A stretch of 64,000 nt of DNA from Streptomyces sp. SKN60 (GCF_026236535.1 NZ_JAHTMW010000012.1:124001-188000), one strand, 5' to 3'; shown: positions 1 through 8,102, counted from the first letter of the stretch. Notes: generated by a model not told the origin, from the sequence alone. Numbers and translations: made by a program.

Positions 1-735
1 TCGGTGGTGCTGCCGCTGCTGCTGCCGGACGCGCCGGTCGTCGTCTGGTGGCCGGTGAACTCGCCGGCCGACCCGGCGAACGACCCGCTGGGCGCCCTCG
101 CCCAGCGCCGGGTCACCGACACGTACGCCGCCGAGCAGCCCATCCAGGAGCTGACCGCGCGGGCGGACGCGTACACCCCCGGCGACACCGATCTGTCGTG
201 GACCCGGATCACCCCGTGGCGCTCGATGCTGGCCGCCGCGCTCGACCAGGTCGCCTGCCAGGTGACCTCGGCCGAGGTCGAGGGCGAGGAGTTCAACCCG
301 AGCGTCGAACTGCTCGCCATGTGGCTGGCGGACCGGCTGCAGATCCCGGTGCGGCGCGCCAAGTCGGGCGGCCCGGGCCTCACTTCGGTGCGCCTGGAGA
401 CCAACACCGGGCCGATCGTGCTCGACCGGCCGGACGGCTCGCTCGCGACGCTCTCCATCCAGGGCCAGCCCGACCGGGCCGTGGCGCTCAAGCGCCGCGA
501 GACCGCCGAGCTGATCGCGGAGGAGCTGCGCCGGCTCGACCCGGACGACACCTATGCCTCGGCGCTGCGCTTCGGTCTGGAGCGGCTCGACGAGGAGGCG
601 GCGACGACCGCGCCGCAGGTGGCCCAGGTGGAGGCCGAGGAAGTGGTCGTGGTGGAGGAGGTCGCGGAGGCTCCCAAGCCGGCCGCGAGGAAGTCCCCGG
701 CGAAGGCCACGGCCAAGAAGGCGGCGGGCAAGTGA
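1..735 (+). CDS. opcA: OpcA, glucose-6-phosphate dehydrogenase assembly protein (5' end missing)
   Basis: The reading frame is open from the first base, so the start codon lies outside the window; 244 C-terminal codons remain of a family usually near 350 residues. OpcA is the actinobacterial and cyanobacterial protein needed for oligomerisation and activity of glucose-6-phosphate dehydrogenase, the first step of the oxidative pentose-phosphate pathway. The identification rests on the conserved stretch with VVWWPVNSPADPANDPLG near the window start, on the WTRITPWRSMLAAALDQ segment, and on the direct link to pgl. The last ~20 residues are Lys/Ala/Pro-rich (KPAARKSPAKATAKKAAGK), a basic tail like the one on UvrA in this window. 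The stop overlaps the pgl start (GTGA), so the two are translationally coupled. zwf is expected just upstream. Confidence 0.93.
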   Translation, partial: SVVLPLLLPDAPVVVWWPVNSPADPANDPLGALAQRRVTDTYAAEQPIQELTARADAYTPGDTDLSWTRITPWRSMLAAALDQVACQVTSAEVEGEEFNPSVELLAMWLADRLQIPVRRAKSGGPGLTSVRLETNTGPIVLDRPDGSLATLSIQGQPDRAVALKRRETAELIAEELRRLDPDDTYASALRFGLERLDEEAATTAPQVAQVEAEEVVVVEEVAEAPKPAARKSPAKATAKKAAGK

Positions 736-1514
736 GCGCCCCTCAGCTGGTCGTGCACCGCGACAAGGAGCTGATGGCCGAGGCCGCCGCGGCCCGGCTG
801 ATCACCAAGATCGTGGACGCCCAGGCCGCCCGCGGCTCCGCGTCGGTGGTGCTCACCGGCGGCCGCAACGGCAACGGGCTGCTGGCGGCGTTGCGTGCGG
901 CGCCCGCCCGGGACGCGATCGACTGGTCGCGGCTCGACCTGTGGTGGGGCGACGAGCGCTACCTGCCCGAGGGCGACCCGGAGCGCAATGTCACCCAGGC
1001 CCGCGAGGCGCTGCTCGACAGCGTCCCGCTGGACCCGGCCCGGGTGCACGCGATGCCGGCCTCGGACGGTCCGTACGGCTCCGACGTGGAGGCGGCGGCC
1101 GAGGCGTACGCGGCGGAGCTCGCGGCGGCTGTCGCTCCCGGCGACCACGGCGGGGTGCCGACCTTCGACGTGCTGATGCTGGGCGTCGGCCCGGACACCC
1201 ATGTCGCCTCGCTGTTCCCGGAGCTGCCGGCGGTCCGCGAGACCGAGCGGACGGTGGTGGGCGTGCACGGCGCGCCGAAGCCGCCGCCGACCCGGATCTC
1301 GCTGACCCTTCCGGCGATCCGGGCCGCGAAGGAGGTCTGGCTGCTCGCGGCCGGCGCGGACAAGGCGAAGGCCGCGGCCATCGCGCTGTCCGGCGCGGGC
1401 GAGGTGCAGGCCCCGGCGGCCGGTGCCCGCGGCCGGACGCGCACGCTGTGGCTGCTCGACGCGGCCGCGGCGGCCGAGCTGCCGCGGAGCCTGTATCCGC
1501 CGGCCTCGGCCTGA
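732..1514 (+). CDS. pgl: 6-phosphogluconolactonase
   Basis: This 260-residue cytosolic enzyme hydrolyses 6-phosphoglucono-1,5-lactone to 6-phosphogluconate, the second step of the oxidative pentose-phosphate pathway. Family marks are the TGGRNG loop (42-47), which corresponds to the phosphate-binding TGGxxx loop of the NagB/SIS-like fold, the WWGDERYLP block (71-79) and the GVGPDTHVASLFP block near 150-162, where the conserved DGHxAS is seen as DTHVAS. The GTG start was chosen because it overlaps the opcA stop by four bases (GTGA) and gives the normal family length; starts further upstream are opcA shadow frame. It is convergent with the PH-domain gene and shares a bidirectional terminator with it. 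Confidence 0.95.
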   Translation: MSAPQLVVHRDKELMAEAAAARLITKIVDAQAARGSASVVLTGGRNGNGLLAALRAAPARDAIDWSRLDLWWGDERYLPEGDPERNVTQAREALLDSVPLDPARVHAMPASDGPYGSDVEAAAEAYAAELAAAVAPGDHGGVPTFDVLMLGVGPDTHVASLFPELPAVRETERTVVGVHGAPKPPPTRISLTLPAIRAAKEVWLLAAGADKAKAAAIALSGAGEVQAPAAGARGRTRTLWLLDAAAAAELPRSLYPPASA

Positions 1515-1525
1515 TTCCCTTGCAG

Positions 1526-1561
1526 GGAGGCCCGGTTCACCTTTCGGTGCGCCGGGCCTCC
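1526..1561. terminator. Bidirectional terminator between pgl and the PH-domain gene
   Basis: A perfect 10-bp stem (GGAGGCCCGG at 1526-1535, CCGGGCCTCC at 1552-1561) is continued by an inner CACC/GGTG stem around a TTTC loop. It starts 12 bases after the pgl stop and overlaps the last codons of the convergent gene, so it can end transcription from both sides. There is no T-run, which is usual in Streptomyces. Confidence 0.75.
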
Positions 1562-3069
1562 GGCGTTTCCGGCCCGATGACGGGTTCCAGGAAGGGCGTC
1601 AGCAGGTCGGGTACGGCCTCGGCGGCGAAGGCCAGGCCCTGGCTCTCGCCCGCGTCGTACACGTCGTACGCACCCTCGCCGGCGGCCGTCGTGGCGCTCA
1701 GCGTGAGCACGCCCGCGCGGCGCTGGAACCAGGACTGCTTGACCGTCCAGCCGATCACCCCGGCGCGCTGGAGGGCGACGGTGGAGCGCCGTACGGTGCC
1801 GGAACGGGTCACCAGGAAGGCGCCGCTGACGCCGTGTCCGAGGTTGCGGTACGCGTCGAGGGCGAGCAGCACGGCGAGCGGGGTGAGGACGACGGCGACG
1901 CCGCCCGCGAGATAGAGCAGCACCGGGGTGAGCCGGGCGCCGAGGACGGCGAGGATCGCGGCCGGGCCGAGCGCGGCCCACAGCGCCCAGCGCAGCCGCC
2001 TCGTGCGGGCGGCCCGGGGGTGGGCGGCGAGCGGCGCGCTCGTGGGCGGTTCGGTCTCGCGGAGCACGCTCGCGGCGACCCGGTCGGCGACGGCGCGCGG
2101 CGCGGGCGGCAGCAGGTTCTTGAGGTCGCCGTGCTGGTCGTCGTCGTCCTGGGCGAGTCCGGTGGCGACGGCGTCGACCCGGGCGGCGCGGAACAGGCGC
2201 ACGCCGAGGGGCTCGACGAGTTCCACGCCGCGCAGCCGGCGCTCCTCCAGGGAGACGGAGCGGGCGGTGAACAGGCCGCGGCGGACCCGCAGGGTGCCCC
2301 CGGGCTCGCGCTCCAGGCGGTAGTGGGACCACATCTCGATCCACAGCCCGAGCGCGCCGATCACCCCGGCGAGGGTGGCGAGCAGCACGAGGTCGACGAT
2401 CATCCAGGGCAGCGAGACGTCCTCGAAGCGGTCCCCTATCCAGTGGATGACCTTGTCCTGGGCGCCGAACCAGTCGCTGACCTGCATCACGGCCCCGGCG
2501 GCCGCGCCGCCGAGCAGCGGGGCGACGAAGGAGACCGGGGCGTAGCGGATCCAGTGCGGGTCGAGCGCGGCGAGCAGGCCGTCGTGGGCGGCGTCCTCGG
2601 GGGTGCCGGCCGGGCGGGCGAGCAGGGTGCGGCGCAGCTGTTCGCCCTCGGCGCGGGTGACCAGGTCGAGTTCGAGGGTGGACTCGCCGTCGGTGTGCTC
2701 GCCGGTGCCGATGCGGACCTTGACCAGGCCGAGGACGCGTTGGAGCGGGTTGGCGGTGAGGTCGACGCTGCGGATGCGTTCGCGGGCCAGGGAGCGCCGT
2801 TTGACGACGAGCAGGCCGGTGTGGAGGTCGACGCGTTCGGCGCCGACGCGGTAGCGGGTGCGGCGCAGCCGGATCCAGTCGGCGACGGTGCCGCCGCCGA
2901 TGATCAGCGCGGTCCCGGCGAGCACCCAGGCGGCGGCCTGCCAGAGCGGCCGGGAGCCGGAGGAGAGGCTGAGGAAGGCGGGCAGCGCGGCGCCGCCGGC
3001 GACGCCGCACAGGACGGCGGCCCCGGCGAGCACCGTACGGGGGGCGAGCTGCCGCCAGTCCTCGCTCAT
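1537..3069 (-). CDS. PH domain-containing membrane protein (YdbT-like, bPH2)
   Basis: A 510-residue protein resembling the actinobacterial YdbT/YdbS family: several hydrophobic hairpins alternate with bacterial pleckstrin-homology (bPH2) domains. Hydrophobic segments are visible near residues 15-65 (TVLAGAAVLCGVAGGAALPAF, then AAAWVLAGTALIIGG), 190-260 and 370-410. The PH repeats follow as RTRYRVGAERVDLHTGLL (near 75), YRLEREPGGTLRVRRGLF (near 250) and GHGVSGAFLVTRSGTVRRS (near 420), that is, three bPH2 copies. The ATG start overlaps the upstream PH gene stop (ATGA), so the two are co-translated and follow pgi. The function is unknown; related B. subtilis proteins are linked to antibiotic and envelope stress, which is only an analogy. 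Confidence 0.8.
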   Translation of the reverse strand: MSEDWRQLAPRTVLAGAAVLCGVAGGAALPAFLSLSSGSRPLWQAAAWVLAGTALIIGGGTVADWIRLRRTRYRVGAERVDLHTGLLVVKRRSLARERIRSVDLTANPLQRVLGLVKVRIGTGEHTDGESTLELDLVTRAEGEQLRRTLLARPAGTPEDAAHDGLLAALDPHWIRYAPVSFVAPLLGGAAAGAVMQVSDWFGAQDKVIHWIGDRFEDVSLPWMIVDLVLLATLAGVIGALGLWIEMWSHYRLEREPGGTLRVRRGLFTARSVSLEERRLRGVELVEPLGVRLFRAARVDAVATGLAQDDDDQHGDLKNLLPPAPRAVADRVAASVLRETEPPTSAPLAAHPRAARTRRLRWALWAALGPAAILAVLGARLTPVLLYLAGGVAVVLTPLAVLLALDAYRNLGHGVSGAFLVTRSGTVRRSTVALQRAGVIGWTVKQSWFQRRAGVLTLSATTAAGEGAYDVYDAGESQGLAFAAEAVPDLLTPFLEPVIGPETPEARRTER

Positions 3070-3578
3070 GTGGCGTCCCCGGGGGTGGCCCGGGTGATCG
3101 CGGTGAGCCGTTCGGCGAGCTCGGCGGCGAGCTCGTGGTCCAGGCCCTCGATCCGGAGCGCGCCCTTGGAGGAGGCGGTGGTGACCGTGACGGTGGCGAG
3201 CCGGAAGGCCTGTTCGAGCGGGCCGCGCACGGTGTCGACGGTCTGGATCCGGGACATGGGCGCGATCCGCCACTCCTGCCAGAGGGCGCCGGTGCGCACG
3301 TACACGGCGTCCTCGGTGACCTCCCAGCGGTGCACCCGGTACCACCAGGCGGGGAGGAACGCGGTGCAGCCGAGGCCGAGCAGCGCCACGGCGCCGGCGG
3401 CGGCGAACAGCCAGCTGCTCGCCGGTCCGATGAGGGCGCCGAGCACGGCCAGGACGCCGGCCGGTGCGGCGGTGGCGAGCAGCAGCTGGGTGCGCCACCA
3501 GCCGAGGGCCCGCCCGTCGAGGGTGTTCCTCGGCGGGCGCAGCCGTACCTCGTGCTCCGCGTTCCTCCCCCCGGTCAC
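3066..3578 (-). CDS. PH domain-containing membrane protein (YdbS-like)
   Basis: A 170-residue protein with two hydrophobic segments (residues ~30-80: LLLATAAPAGVLAVLGALIG and LFAAAGAVALLGLGCTAFL) followed by one bacterial PH domain (about 85-165: WYRVHRWEVTEDAVYVRTG, WRIAPMSRIQTVDTVRGPLE). This two-helix plus bPH2 layout is typical of the small partner that accompanies YdbT-like proteins. The GTG start lies 4 bp after the pgi stop; the stop overlaps the start of the large partner by four bases. pgi and both PH genes therefore look like one operon. What a membrane PH pair does behind a glycolytic gene is not evident from sequence. Confidence 0.8.
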   Translation of the reverse strand: MTGGRNAEHEVRLRPPRNTLDGRALGWWRTQLLLATAAPAGVLAVLGALIGPASSWLFAAAGAVALLGLGCTAFLPAWWYRVHRWEVTEDAVYVRTGALWQEWRIAPMSRIQTVDTVRGPLEQAFRLATVTVTTASSKGALRIEGLDHELAAELAERLTAITRATPGDAT

Positions 3579-3582
3579 CGGA

Positions 3583-5247
3583 TCAGCCCCGGTCGCGCAG
3601 TGCGCGGTAGGCGGCGACGAGTCCGGCGGTGGACGAGTCGAGCCCCTCGCCGCCCGTCCCCTTCGTCAGCACCGGCTCGATCTTCTTGGCGAGGACCTTG
3701 CCGAGTTCGACGCCCCATTGGTCGAAGGAGTCGATGTTCCACACGGCGCCCTGGACGAAGACCTTGTGCTCGTACAGGGCGACGAGCTGGCCGAGCACGG
3801 ACGGGGTGAGGGCGTCGGCCAGGATGGTGGTGGTGGGGTGGTCGCCCTTGAAGGTCTTGTGCGGGACCAGTTCCTCGGGCACGCCCTCGGCGCGCACCTC
3901 CTCGGGCGTCTTGCCGAAGGCGAGGGCCTGGGTCTGGGCGAAGAAGTTCGCCATCAGCAGGTCGTGCTGGGCGACCAGGCCGGGCAGCAGGTCGGCGACC
4001 GGCTTGGCGAAGCCGATGAAGTCGGCCGGGATGACCTTGGTGCCCTGGTGGATCAGCTGGTAGTAGGCGTGCTGGCCGTTGGTGCCGGGGGTGCCCCAGA
4101 CGACCGGGCCGGTCTGCCAGTCGACCGGCTGTCCGTCGCGGGTGACGGACTTGCCGTTGGACTCCATGTCGAGCTGCTGGAGGTACGCGGTGAACTTCGA
4201 CAGGTAGTGCGAGTACGGCAGGACGGCGTGCGACTGGGCGTCGAAGAAGCCGCCGTACCAGATGCCGAGGAGGCCGAGCAGCAGCGGCGCGTTCTCCTCC
4301 GGCGGGGCGGTGCGGAAGTGCTCGTCGACGAGGTGGAAGCCGTCGAGCATCTCGCGGAAGGCGTCCGGGCCGATGGCGATCATCAGGGAGAGGCCGATGG
4401 CGGAGTCGTAGGAGTAGCGGCCGCCGACCCAGTCCCAGAACTCGAACATGTTCGCCGTGTCGATGCCGAAGTCCTCGACCTTCTCGGCATTGGTCGACAG
4501 GGCCACGAAGTGCTTGGCGACGGCCTCCTGACCGGCCCGCAGCTCGGTGAGCAGCCAGTTGCGGGCGGAGGTGGCGTTGGTGATCGTCTCGATGGTGGTG
4601 AAGGTCTTCGAGGCGACGATGAAGAGGGTCTCGGCGGCGTCGAGGTCACGGACGGCCTCGTGGAGGTCGGCGCCGTCGACGTTGGAGACGAAACGGAACG
4701 TCAGATCGCGCTGCGTGTAGGCGCGCAGCACCTCGTAGGCCATGGCGGGGCCGAGGTCGGAGCCGCCGATGCCGATGTTGACGATGTTCTTGATCGGCTT
4801 GCCGGTGTGGCCGGTCCACTCGCCGGCGCGCACCTTGTCCGCGAAGGCGGCCATCTTGTCGAGGACGGCGTGCACCTCGGGCACCACGTTCTCGCCGTCG
4901 ACCTCGACGACCGCGCCGCGCGGGGCGCGCAGCGCGGTGTGCAGGACGGCACGGTCCTCGGTGTTGTTGATCTTCTCGCCGCGGAACATGGCGTCGCGCA
5001 GCTCGGCCACGCCGGTGGCGGCGGCCAGTTCACGCAGGAGGCTCAGGGTCTCGTCGGTGACCAGGTGCTTGGAGTAGTCCAGATAGAGGTCGCCGACCCG
5101 CAGCGTGTACGCGCTGCCGCGCTCGGGGTCGGCGGCGAACAGCTCGCGCAGCCGGGGTTCGCCCAGCTGCTCACGGTGCTTTCCGAGGGCCGCCCACTCG
5201 GGCAGCTGGTTGAGCCGGCTTCGGCCTGCGTTGTTCATCTCGGACAT
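3583..5247 (-). CDS. pgi: Glucose-6-phosphate isomerase
   Basis: A 554-residue cytosolic enzyme interconverting glucose-6-phosphate and fructose-6-phosphate. Visible family marks: the phosphate-binding IGIGGSDLGPAM block near residue 165, the WDWVGGRYSYDSAIG signature near 270, the catalytic Glu region LDMESNGKS near 361, the catalytic His in NGQHAYYQLIHQGT near 394, and the C-terminal signature SFDQWGVELGK with the active-site Lys near 517. The length is normal for the large bacterial form. Start MSEMNNAGRS is the first ATG and gives the full N-terminus. It leads an operon with two PH-domain genes. A possible SigR-type promoter lies 43-70 bp upstream. Confidence 0.97.
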   Translation of the reverse strand: MSEMNNAGRSRLNQLPEWAALGKHREQLGEPRLRELFAADPERGSAYTLRVGDLYLDYSKHLVTDETLSLLRELAAATGVAELRDAMFRGEKINNTEDRAVLHTALRAPRGAVVEVDGENVVPEVHAVLDKMAAFADKVRAGEWTGHTGKPIKNIVNIGIGGSDLGPAMAYEVLRAYTQRDLTFRFVSNVDGADLHEAVRDLDAAETLFIVASKTFTTIETITNATSARNWLLTELRAGQEAVAKHFVALSTNAEKVEDFGIDTANMFEFWDWVGGRYSYDSAIGLSLMIAIGPDAFREMLDGFHLVDEHFRTAPPEENAPLLLGLLGIWYGGFFDAQSHAVLPYSHYLSKFTAYLQQLDMESNGKSVTRDGQPVDWQTGPVVWGTPGTNGQHAYYQLIHQGTKVIPADFIGFAKPVADLLPGLVAQHDLLMANFFAQTQALAFGKTPEEVRAEGVPEELVPHKTFKGDHPTTTILADALTPSVLGQLVALYEHKVFVQGAVWNIDSFDQWGVELGKVLAKKIEPVLTKGTGGEGLDSSTAGLVAAYRALRDRG

Positions 5248-5289
5248 CGCCCATTTCTTCGTCTTGCTGCTTCGTGCCCCGCTGTCTCC

Positions 5290-5317
5290 AACCTAATTGA
5301 TCGAGCACCGGATTCCC
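5290..5317 (-). promoter_or_regulatory. Possible SigR-type promoter of pgi
   Basis: On the minus strand GGGAAT is followed after 19 bases by GTTGG, close to the Streptomyces SigR consensus (GGAAT, about 18 bases, GTT) recalled from the literature. It lies 43-70 bp upstream of the pgi start. Redox control of an NADPH-linked carbon branch point would make sense, but the spacing is one base long and no transcription data are available. Confidence 0.3.
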
Positions 5318-5319
5318 GT

Positions 5320-6090
5320 TCAGTGACCGCCGCGGTGGAGGCGCCCCGCGTACCGCGCCTCCAGGACGGCATTGCGCTCGTGTCCGCCGGGGAGGTTCGC
5401 GGAGACGTAGAGGGGCGGTTCGACGCCCTCGGCGAGCAGCAGGGCGACGGCCTCGGCGACGGTCATCTGGACGAGCAGCGACGAGGTGAGGGTGGAGATC
5501 CCGCACAGTCCGCCCGCGTCGGAGCCGGGCAGCGGAAGGACGGCGTCGCCGGCCGGGGCGCCGTTGTCGAGGACGGCGTCGGCGAGGTCGGCCAGCCGCT
5601 TGCCGCTCGCGTGCAGGGCCGGGACGGCACGGGTGTGCTCCAGGGAGGTGAGGGCGACCAGCGGGTGGCCGGCGCCGGTGACCTTGAGCGCGAGGTCGAC
5701 GATCGAGTTGTTCACCCCCGAGTTGGAGATGATCACGAAGAGGTCCTGGGGGCGGGGCGTGGCCAGGGCGTAGAGCCGGTCGGCGAGGCCCGGGGAGCGT
5801 TCGAGCAGCGGGTCCTTCAGGATCGCCGGGTCCTCGCCGCCGCGCAGGACGAGGTCGGCGAGGGCGATCCGGCTGGTGGGCACGAGTCCGCCGGCCCGTC
5901 CGGCGACTTCGAGGGCGGCGGCCTGGGAGTGTCCGGTGCCGAAGGCGTGGATCACCCCGTCGGCGGCCACGCAGTCCGCGAAGAGCCGGGCGGCGGCGGC
6001 CACGGACTCCTTGTTGGCGGCGACGACCCGGTCGACGGCGGTGCGGGCGATGTCGGCGAACTGCGCGGCACCGAGGGCGGGTTGGTCCAT
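5320..6090 (-). CDS. nagS: SIS-domain sugar isomerase/lyase, NagS-like (UPF0309 family)
   Basis: A 256-residue protein made almost entirely of a sugar-isomerase (SIS) domain. Key segments are IHAFGTGHS (near 48-56) and the sugar-phosphate loop IISNSGVNNS (near 120-130), with the QMTVAEAVALLL helix near the C-terminus. It matches the UPF0309 family; the S. coelicolor member is, as I recall, NagS, a GlcNAc-6-phosphate dehydratase that makes a toxic 6P-chromogen and underlies aminosugar sensitivity. That function is inferred from family and from neighbours: a BadF-type kinase and an RpiR regulator. It has its own upstream region carrying a 13-bp-arm palindrome, so it is probably repressed separately from pgi. 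MurNAc-6P etherase-like activity is an alternative. Confidence 0.8.
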   Translation of the reverse strand: MDQPALGAAQFADIARTAVDRVVAANKESVAAAARLFADCVAADGVIHAFGTGHSQAAALEVAGRAGGLVPTSRIALADLVLRGGEDPAILKDPLLERSPGLADRLYALATPRPQDLFVIISNSGVNNSIVDLALKVTGAGHPLVALTSLEHTRAVPALHASGKRLADLADAVLDNGAPAGDAVLPLPGSDAGGLCGISTLTSSLLVQMTVAEAVALLLAEGVEPPLYVSANLPGGHERNAVLEARYAGRLHRGGH

Positions 6091-6108
6091 GACGCAAGCT
6101 CCTCATGA

Positions 6109-6149
6109 TTGATTGAACCGAGCCTGATCCGATCAGTCGGTTCAATCAA
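6109..6149. promoter_or_regulatory. Palindromic operator upstream of nagS
   Basis: TTGATTGAACCGA (6109-6121) and TCGGTTCAATCAA (6137-6149) form a perfect inverted repeat with 13-bp arms and a 15-bp centre, 19 bp upstream of the nagS start. It is AT-rich against its surroundings. The divergent RpiR/MurR regulator is the natural ligand. The 10-mer ATCAACCAGC (6145-6154) recurs inverted at 7127-7136 in front of murR. Confidence 0.75.
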
Positions 6150-6168
6150 CCAGCGAGCCGATGGCCCG

Positions 6169-7116
6169 TCAAGAGCGCGGCGCCGCAGGCCCGGCCGGAT
6201 CGGCGAGCCGCGCGAGCGCCACCGCGCCCGCCAGACCGTCCGGGACCGACGACGGTACGAGGCCGAGCGCGGCCACCCGTACCGACAGCCGGTCGAGCAG
6301 CGGGCCGCCCGGACCGAGCAGGCCGCCCGTGACCACCAGGGGTTCACCGGGCCGGGGCAGCAACGCCCGTACGGTGACGGTCAGTTCGTCCGCCGCGCGG
6401 TCGAGCAGTCCGGTCGCCACCGCGTCCCCGGCCGCCGCCGCGTCGACCACCAGCGGGCTGAGCCCGGCAAGCCGCACCGGGTGCGCCGCGTAGGCCCAGC
6501 CGACCAGCCGCTCCTTGGCCAGGCCCCCGCACAGCGCCGCGACCGGGTCGGAGAGCGCGGTCGCCGGGCCTCGGCCGTCCAGGGCCCGCAGCACCGCGCG
6601 CAGCGCCTCCCGGCCGAGCCAGAAGCCGCTGCCCGCGTCCCCGAGCAGCCAGCCGTCGCCGTCCACCGCGCTCGCCAGACGGCGCCCCACCACCCGGGCG
6701 CCGGCGGCGCCGGTGCCGGCGATCAGGACGAGTCCGTCGGCCGGGGTGCCGGGACCGGCCGCGAAGGCCACCTCCGCGTCGCCGTGCACCACGATCCGCG
6801 CCGGGGCCGCGCCCACCTCGGCGAGGGCCGCCCGCAGCGCCGCCCCGGCCCGCTCCGCGCCGCCGCCGGGACCGCCGCCGGCGAAGCCCGCCACCACCGC
6901 GCCGACCGCTCCCCCGGCGCCCGGCGGCAGGGCTCCGCGCAGGGCCTCGGCCAGATGCCGTACGAGCTCCTCCGCGGGCACGCTCAGCGCGTTGCCCGGG
7001 CCGCCCGTGCCCTCGCCCAGGGCCGTGCCGGTCGCCGCGTCGGCGCACCGCGCCCTGGTCCGCGTACCGCCGGCGTCGATGCCGACGACCACCCGCTGAA
7101 TGCTGGATCCGTTCAT
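6169..7116 (-). CDS. N-acetylglucosamine kinase, BadF/BadG/BcrA/BcrD ATPase family
   Basis: A 315-residue ASKHA-fold sugar kinase. The N-terminal VVGIDAGGTRTRA (residues ~10-23) is the phosphate-1 loop, with the Asp and the DxGGT pattern; GFAGGGPGGG and LIAGTGAAGARVVG (near 135) form the second phosphate and adenosine loops, and GWLLGDAGSGFWLG (near 155-168) is the family's diagnostic block. It would phosphorylate N-acetylglucosamine or a related aminosugar, supplying GlcNAc-6-P to the NagS-like protein next door. I chose ATG at 7116 because it places the phosphate loop at the usual distance; ATG at 7140 (MYQPACG) is in frame but runs through the candidate operator. It is divergent from the RpiR regulator. 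Confidence 0.8.
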   Translation of the reverse strand: MNGSSIQRVVVGIDAGGTRTRARCADAATGTALGEGTGGPGNALSVPAEELVRHLAEALRGALPPGAGGAVGAVVAGFAGGGPGGGAERAGAALRAALAEVGAAPARIVVHGDAEVAFAAGPGTPADGLVLIAGTGAAGARVVGRRLASAVDGDGWLLGDAGSGFWLGREALRAVLRALDGRGPATALSDPVAALCGGLAKERLVGWAYAAHPVRLAGLSPLVVDAAAAGDAVATGLLDRAADELTVTVRALLPRPGEPLVVTGGLLGPGGPLLDRLSVRVAALGLVPSSVPDGLAGAVALARLADPAGPAAPRS

Positions 7117-7143
7117 CAGGCCGCATGCTGGTTGATACATTCA
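7097..7143. promoter_or_regulatory. Candidate shared control region, kinase/murR divergent promoters
   Basis: TGAATG (7097-7102) and CATTCA (7138-7143) form inverted ends; inside, ATGCTGG occurs twice (7100-7106 and 7124-7130), and GCTGGTTGAT (7127-7136) repeats, inverted, the outer half-site of the nagS operator. This suggests the RpiR regulator binds here and autoregulates. Confidence 0.45.
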
Positions 7144-7212
7144 CGCGACCACAAGACCCCGACACCTCCGACACGCCCCTCCCCCGCCGCCGTCCGTCGA
7201 AGAAGGCCCCGC

Positions 7213-8049
7213 ATGATCACCGCGCTGATCCGCTCCGAACTCCCCCGGATGTCCGGCTCCTTGCGCAAGGTCGGCGACTGGGTGCTCGCCGATCCGGCCC
7301 GGGTCGCCGGGGTGTCCGCCGCCGAACTCGGCCGCCGCACCGGCACCTCGCAGGCCACCGTGACCCGCTTCTGCCGGGCCCTCGGCCTCGACTCGTACCA
7401 GCGGCTGCTGCTCGAACTGGCCCGGGAACAGGGCCAGGAGGCCGGGCCGCTGGGCCCCGACATCGGCCCCGACGACCCGCTCGACCGGGTCGTGGCCGCC
7501 GTCGCCCAGGCCGACCTGGCCGCCCTGCGCGCCACCGCCGAGCGGCTCGACCCGGACGCCCTGGAGCGGGCGGCCCGGGCCCTGGCACAGGCCCGCCGGA
7601 TCGACGTGTACGGGGTGGGGGCCTCCGGGTTCCTCGCCGTGGAGCTGCGGGCCCGGCTGTTCGGCATCGGCTGCGAGGCCCGCGCGTGGACCGAGGTGCA
7701 CGCGGCGAAGACCTCGGCGGCGCTGCTCACCCCGGCCGACACGGTGGTCGCGCTCTCCCACTCGGGGGCGACCCGCGAGGTCCTGGCCCCGCTGGAGCTG
7801 GCCGCCGAGCGCGGCGCGGCGACGGTCGCCGTCACGGGCGACCCGCGCTCCCCGGTGGCCCGGGCGGCCGGAACGCACCTCACCTCGACGTCCGCCGAGA
7901 CCGGTTTCCGGCACGGCGGATTCGGCGCCCGGCACTCGGTGCTGCTGATCCTGGACTGCCTCTACGCGCGCGTGACCCAGCTGACCTACTCGCGCGCCGC
8001 GGCCGCCCTCGCACTCACCGCGCACATCGCCGGCGACCACCGGAGATAA
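7213..8049 (+). CDS. MurR/RpiR family transcriptional regulator
   Basis: A 278-residue regulator with the standard RpiR plan: an N-terminal helix-turn-helix domain (residues ~1-77, with VSAAELGRRTGTSQATVTRFCRALGL as the recognition region) and a C-terminal SIS effector-binding domain (~100-245, with YGVGASGFLAVELRARL and ALSHSGATREVL as sugar-phosphate loops). RpiR regulators sense phosphosugars; here the ligand is probably an aminosugar phosphate made by the adjacent kinase. The ATG was chosen because an AGAAGG ribosome-binding site sits 6 bases upstream and it marks the domain start; the longer open frame upstream is a shadow of the kinase. It is divergent from the kinase and convergent with the RbpA-like gene. 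Confidence 0.88.
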   Translation: MITALIRSELPRMSGSLRKVGDWVLADPARVAGVSAAELGRRTGTSQATVTRFCRALGLDSYQRLLLELAREQGQEAGPLGPDIGPDDPLDRVVAAVAQADLAALRATAERLDPDALERAARALAQARRIDVYGVGASGFLAVELRARLFGIGCEARAWTEVHAAKTSAALLTPADTVVALSHSGATREVLAPLELAAERGAATVAVTGDPRSPVARAAGTHLTSTSAETGFRHGGFGARHSVLLILDCLYARVTQLTYSRAAAALALTAHIAGDHRR

Positions 8050-8074
8050 CCGAAAGGCCGCCGCACATACGACG

Positions 8075-8102
8075 GAACGGGCCCTGCGCGCAGAGCCCGT
8101 TC
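8075..8102. terminator. Bidirectional terminator between murR and the rbpA-like gene
   Basis: GAACGGGC (8075-8082) pairs with GCCCGTTC (8095-8102), and the interior is itself palindromic (CTGCG/CGCAG, 8084-8093). It sits between two convergent stops at 8049 and 8112. Confidence 0.7.

Noticed and set aside
1423..6108. Very long open frame (1561 codons) on the plus strand across the pgi region
   Set aside because: It is the antisense shadow of PH-domain genes, pgi and nagS; codon-position GC and domain content fit the minus-strand genes.
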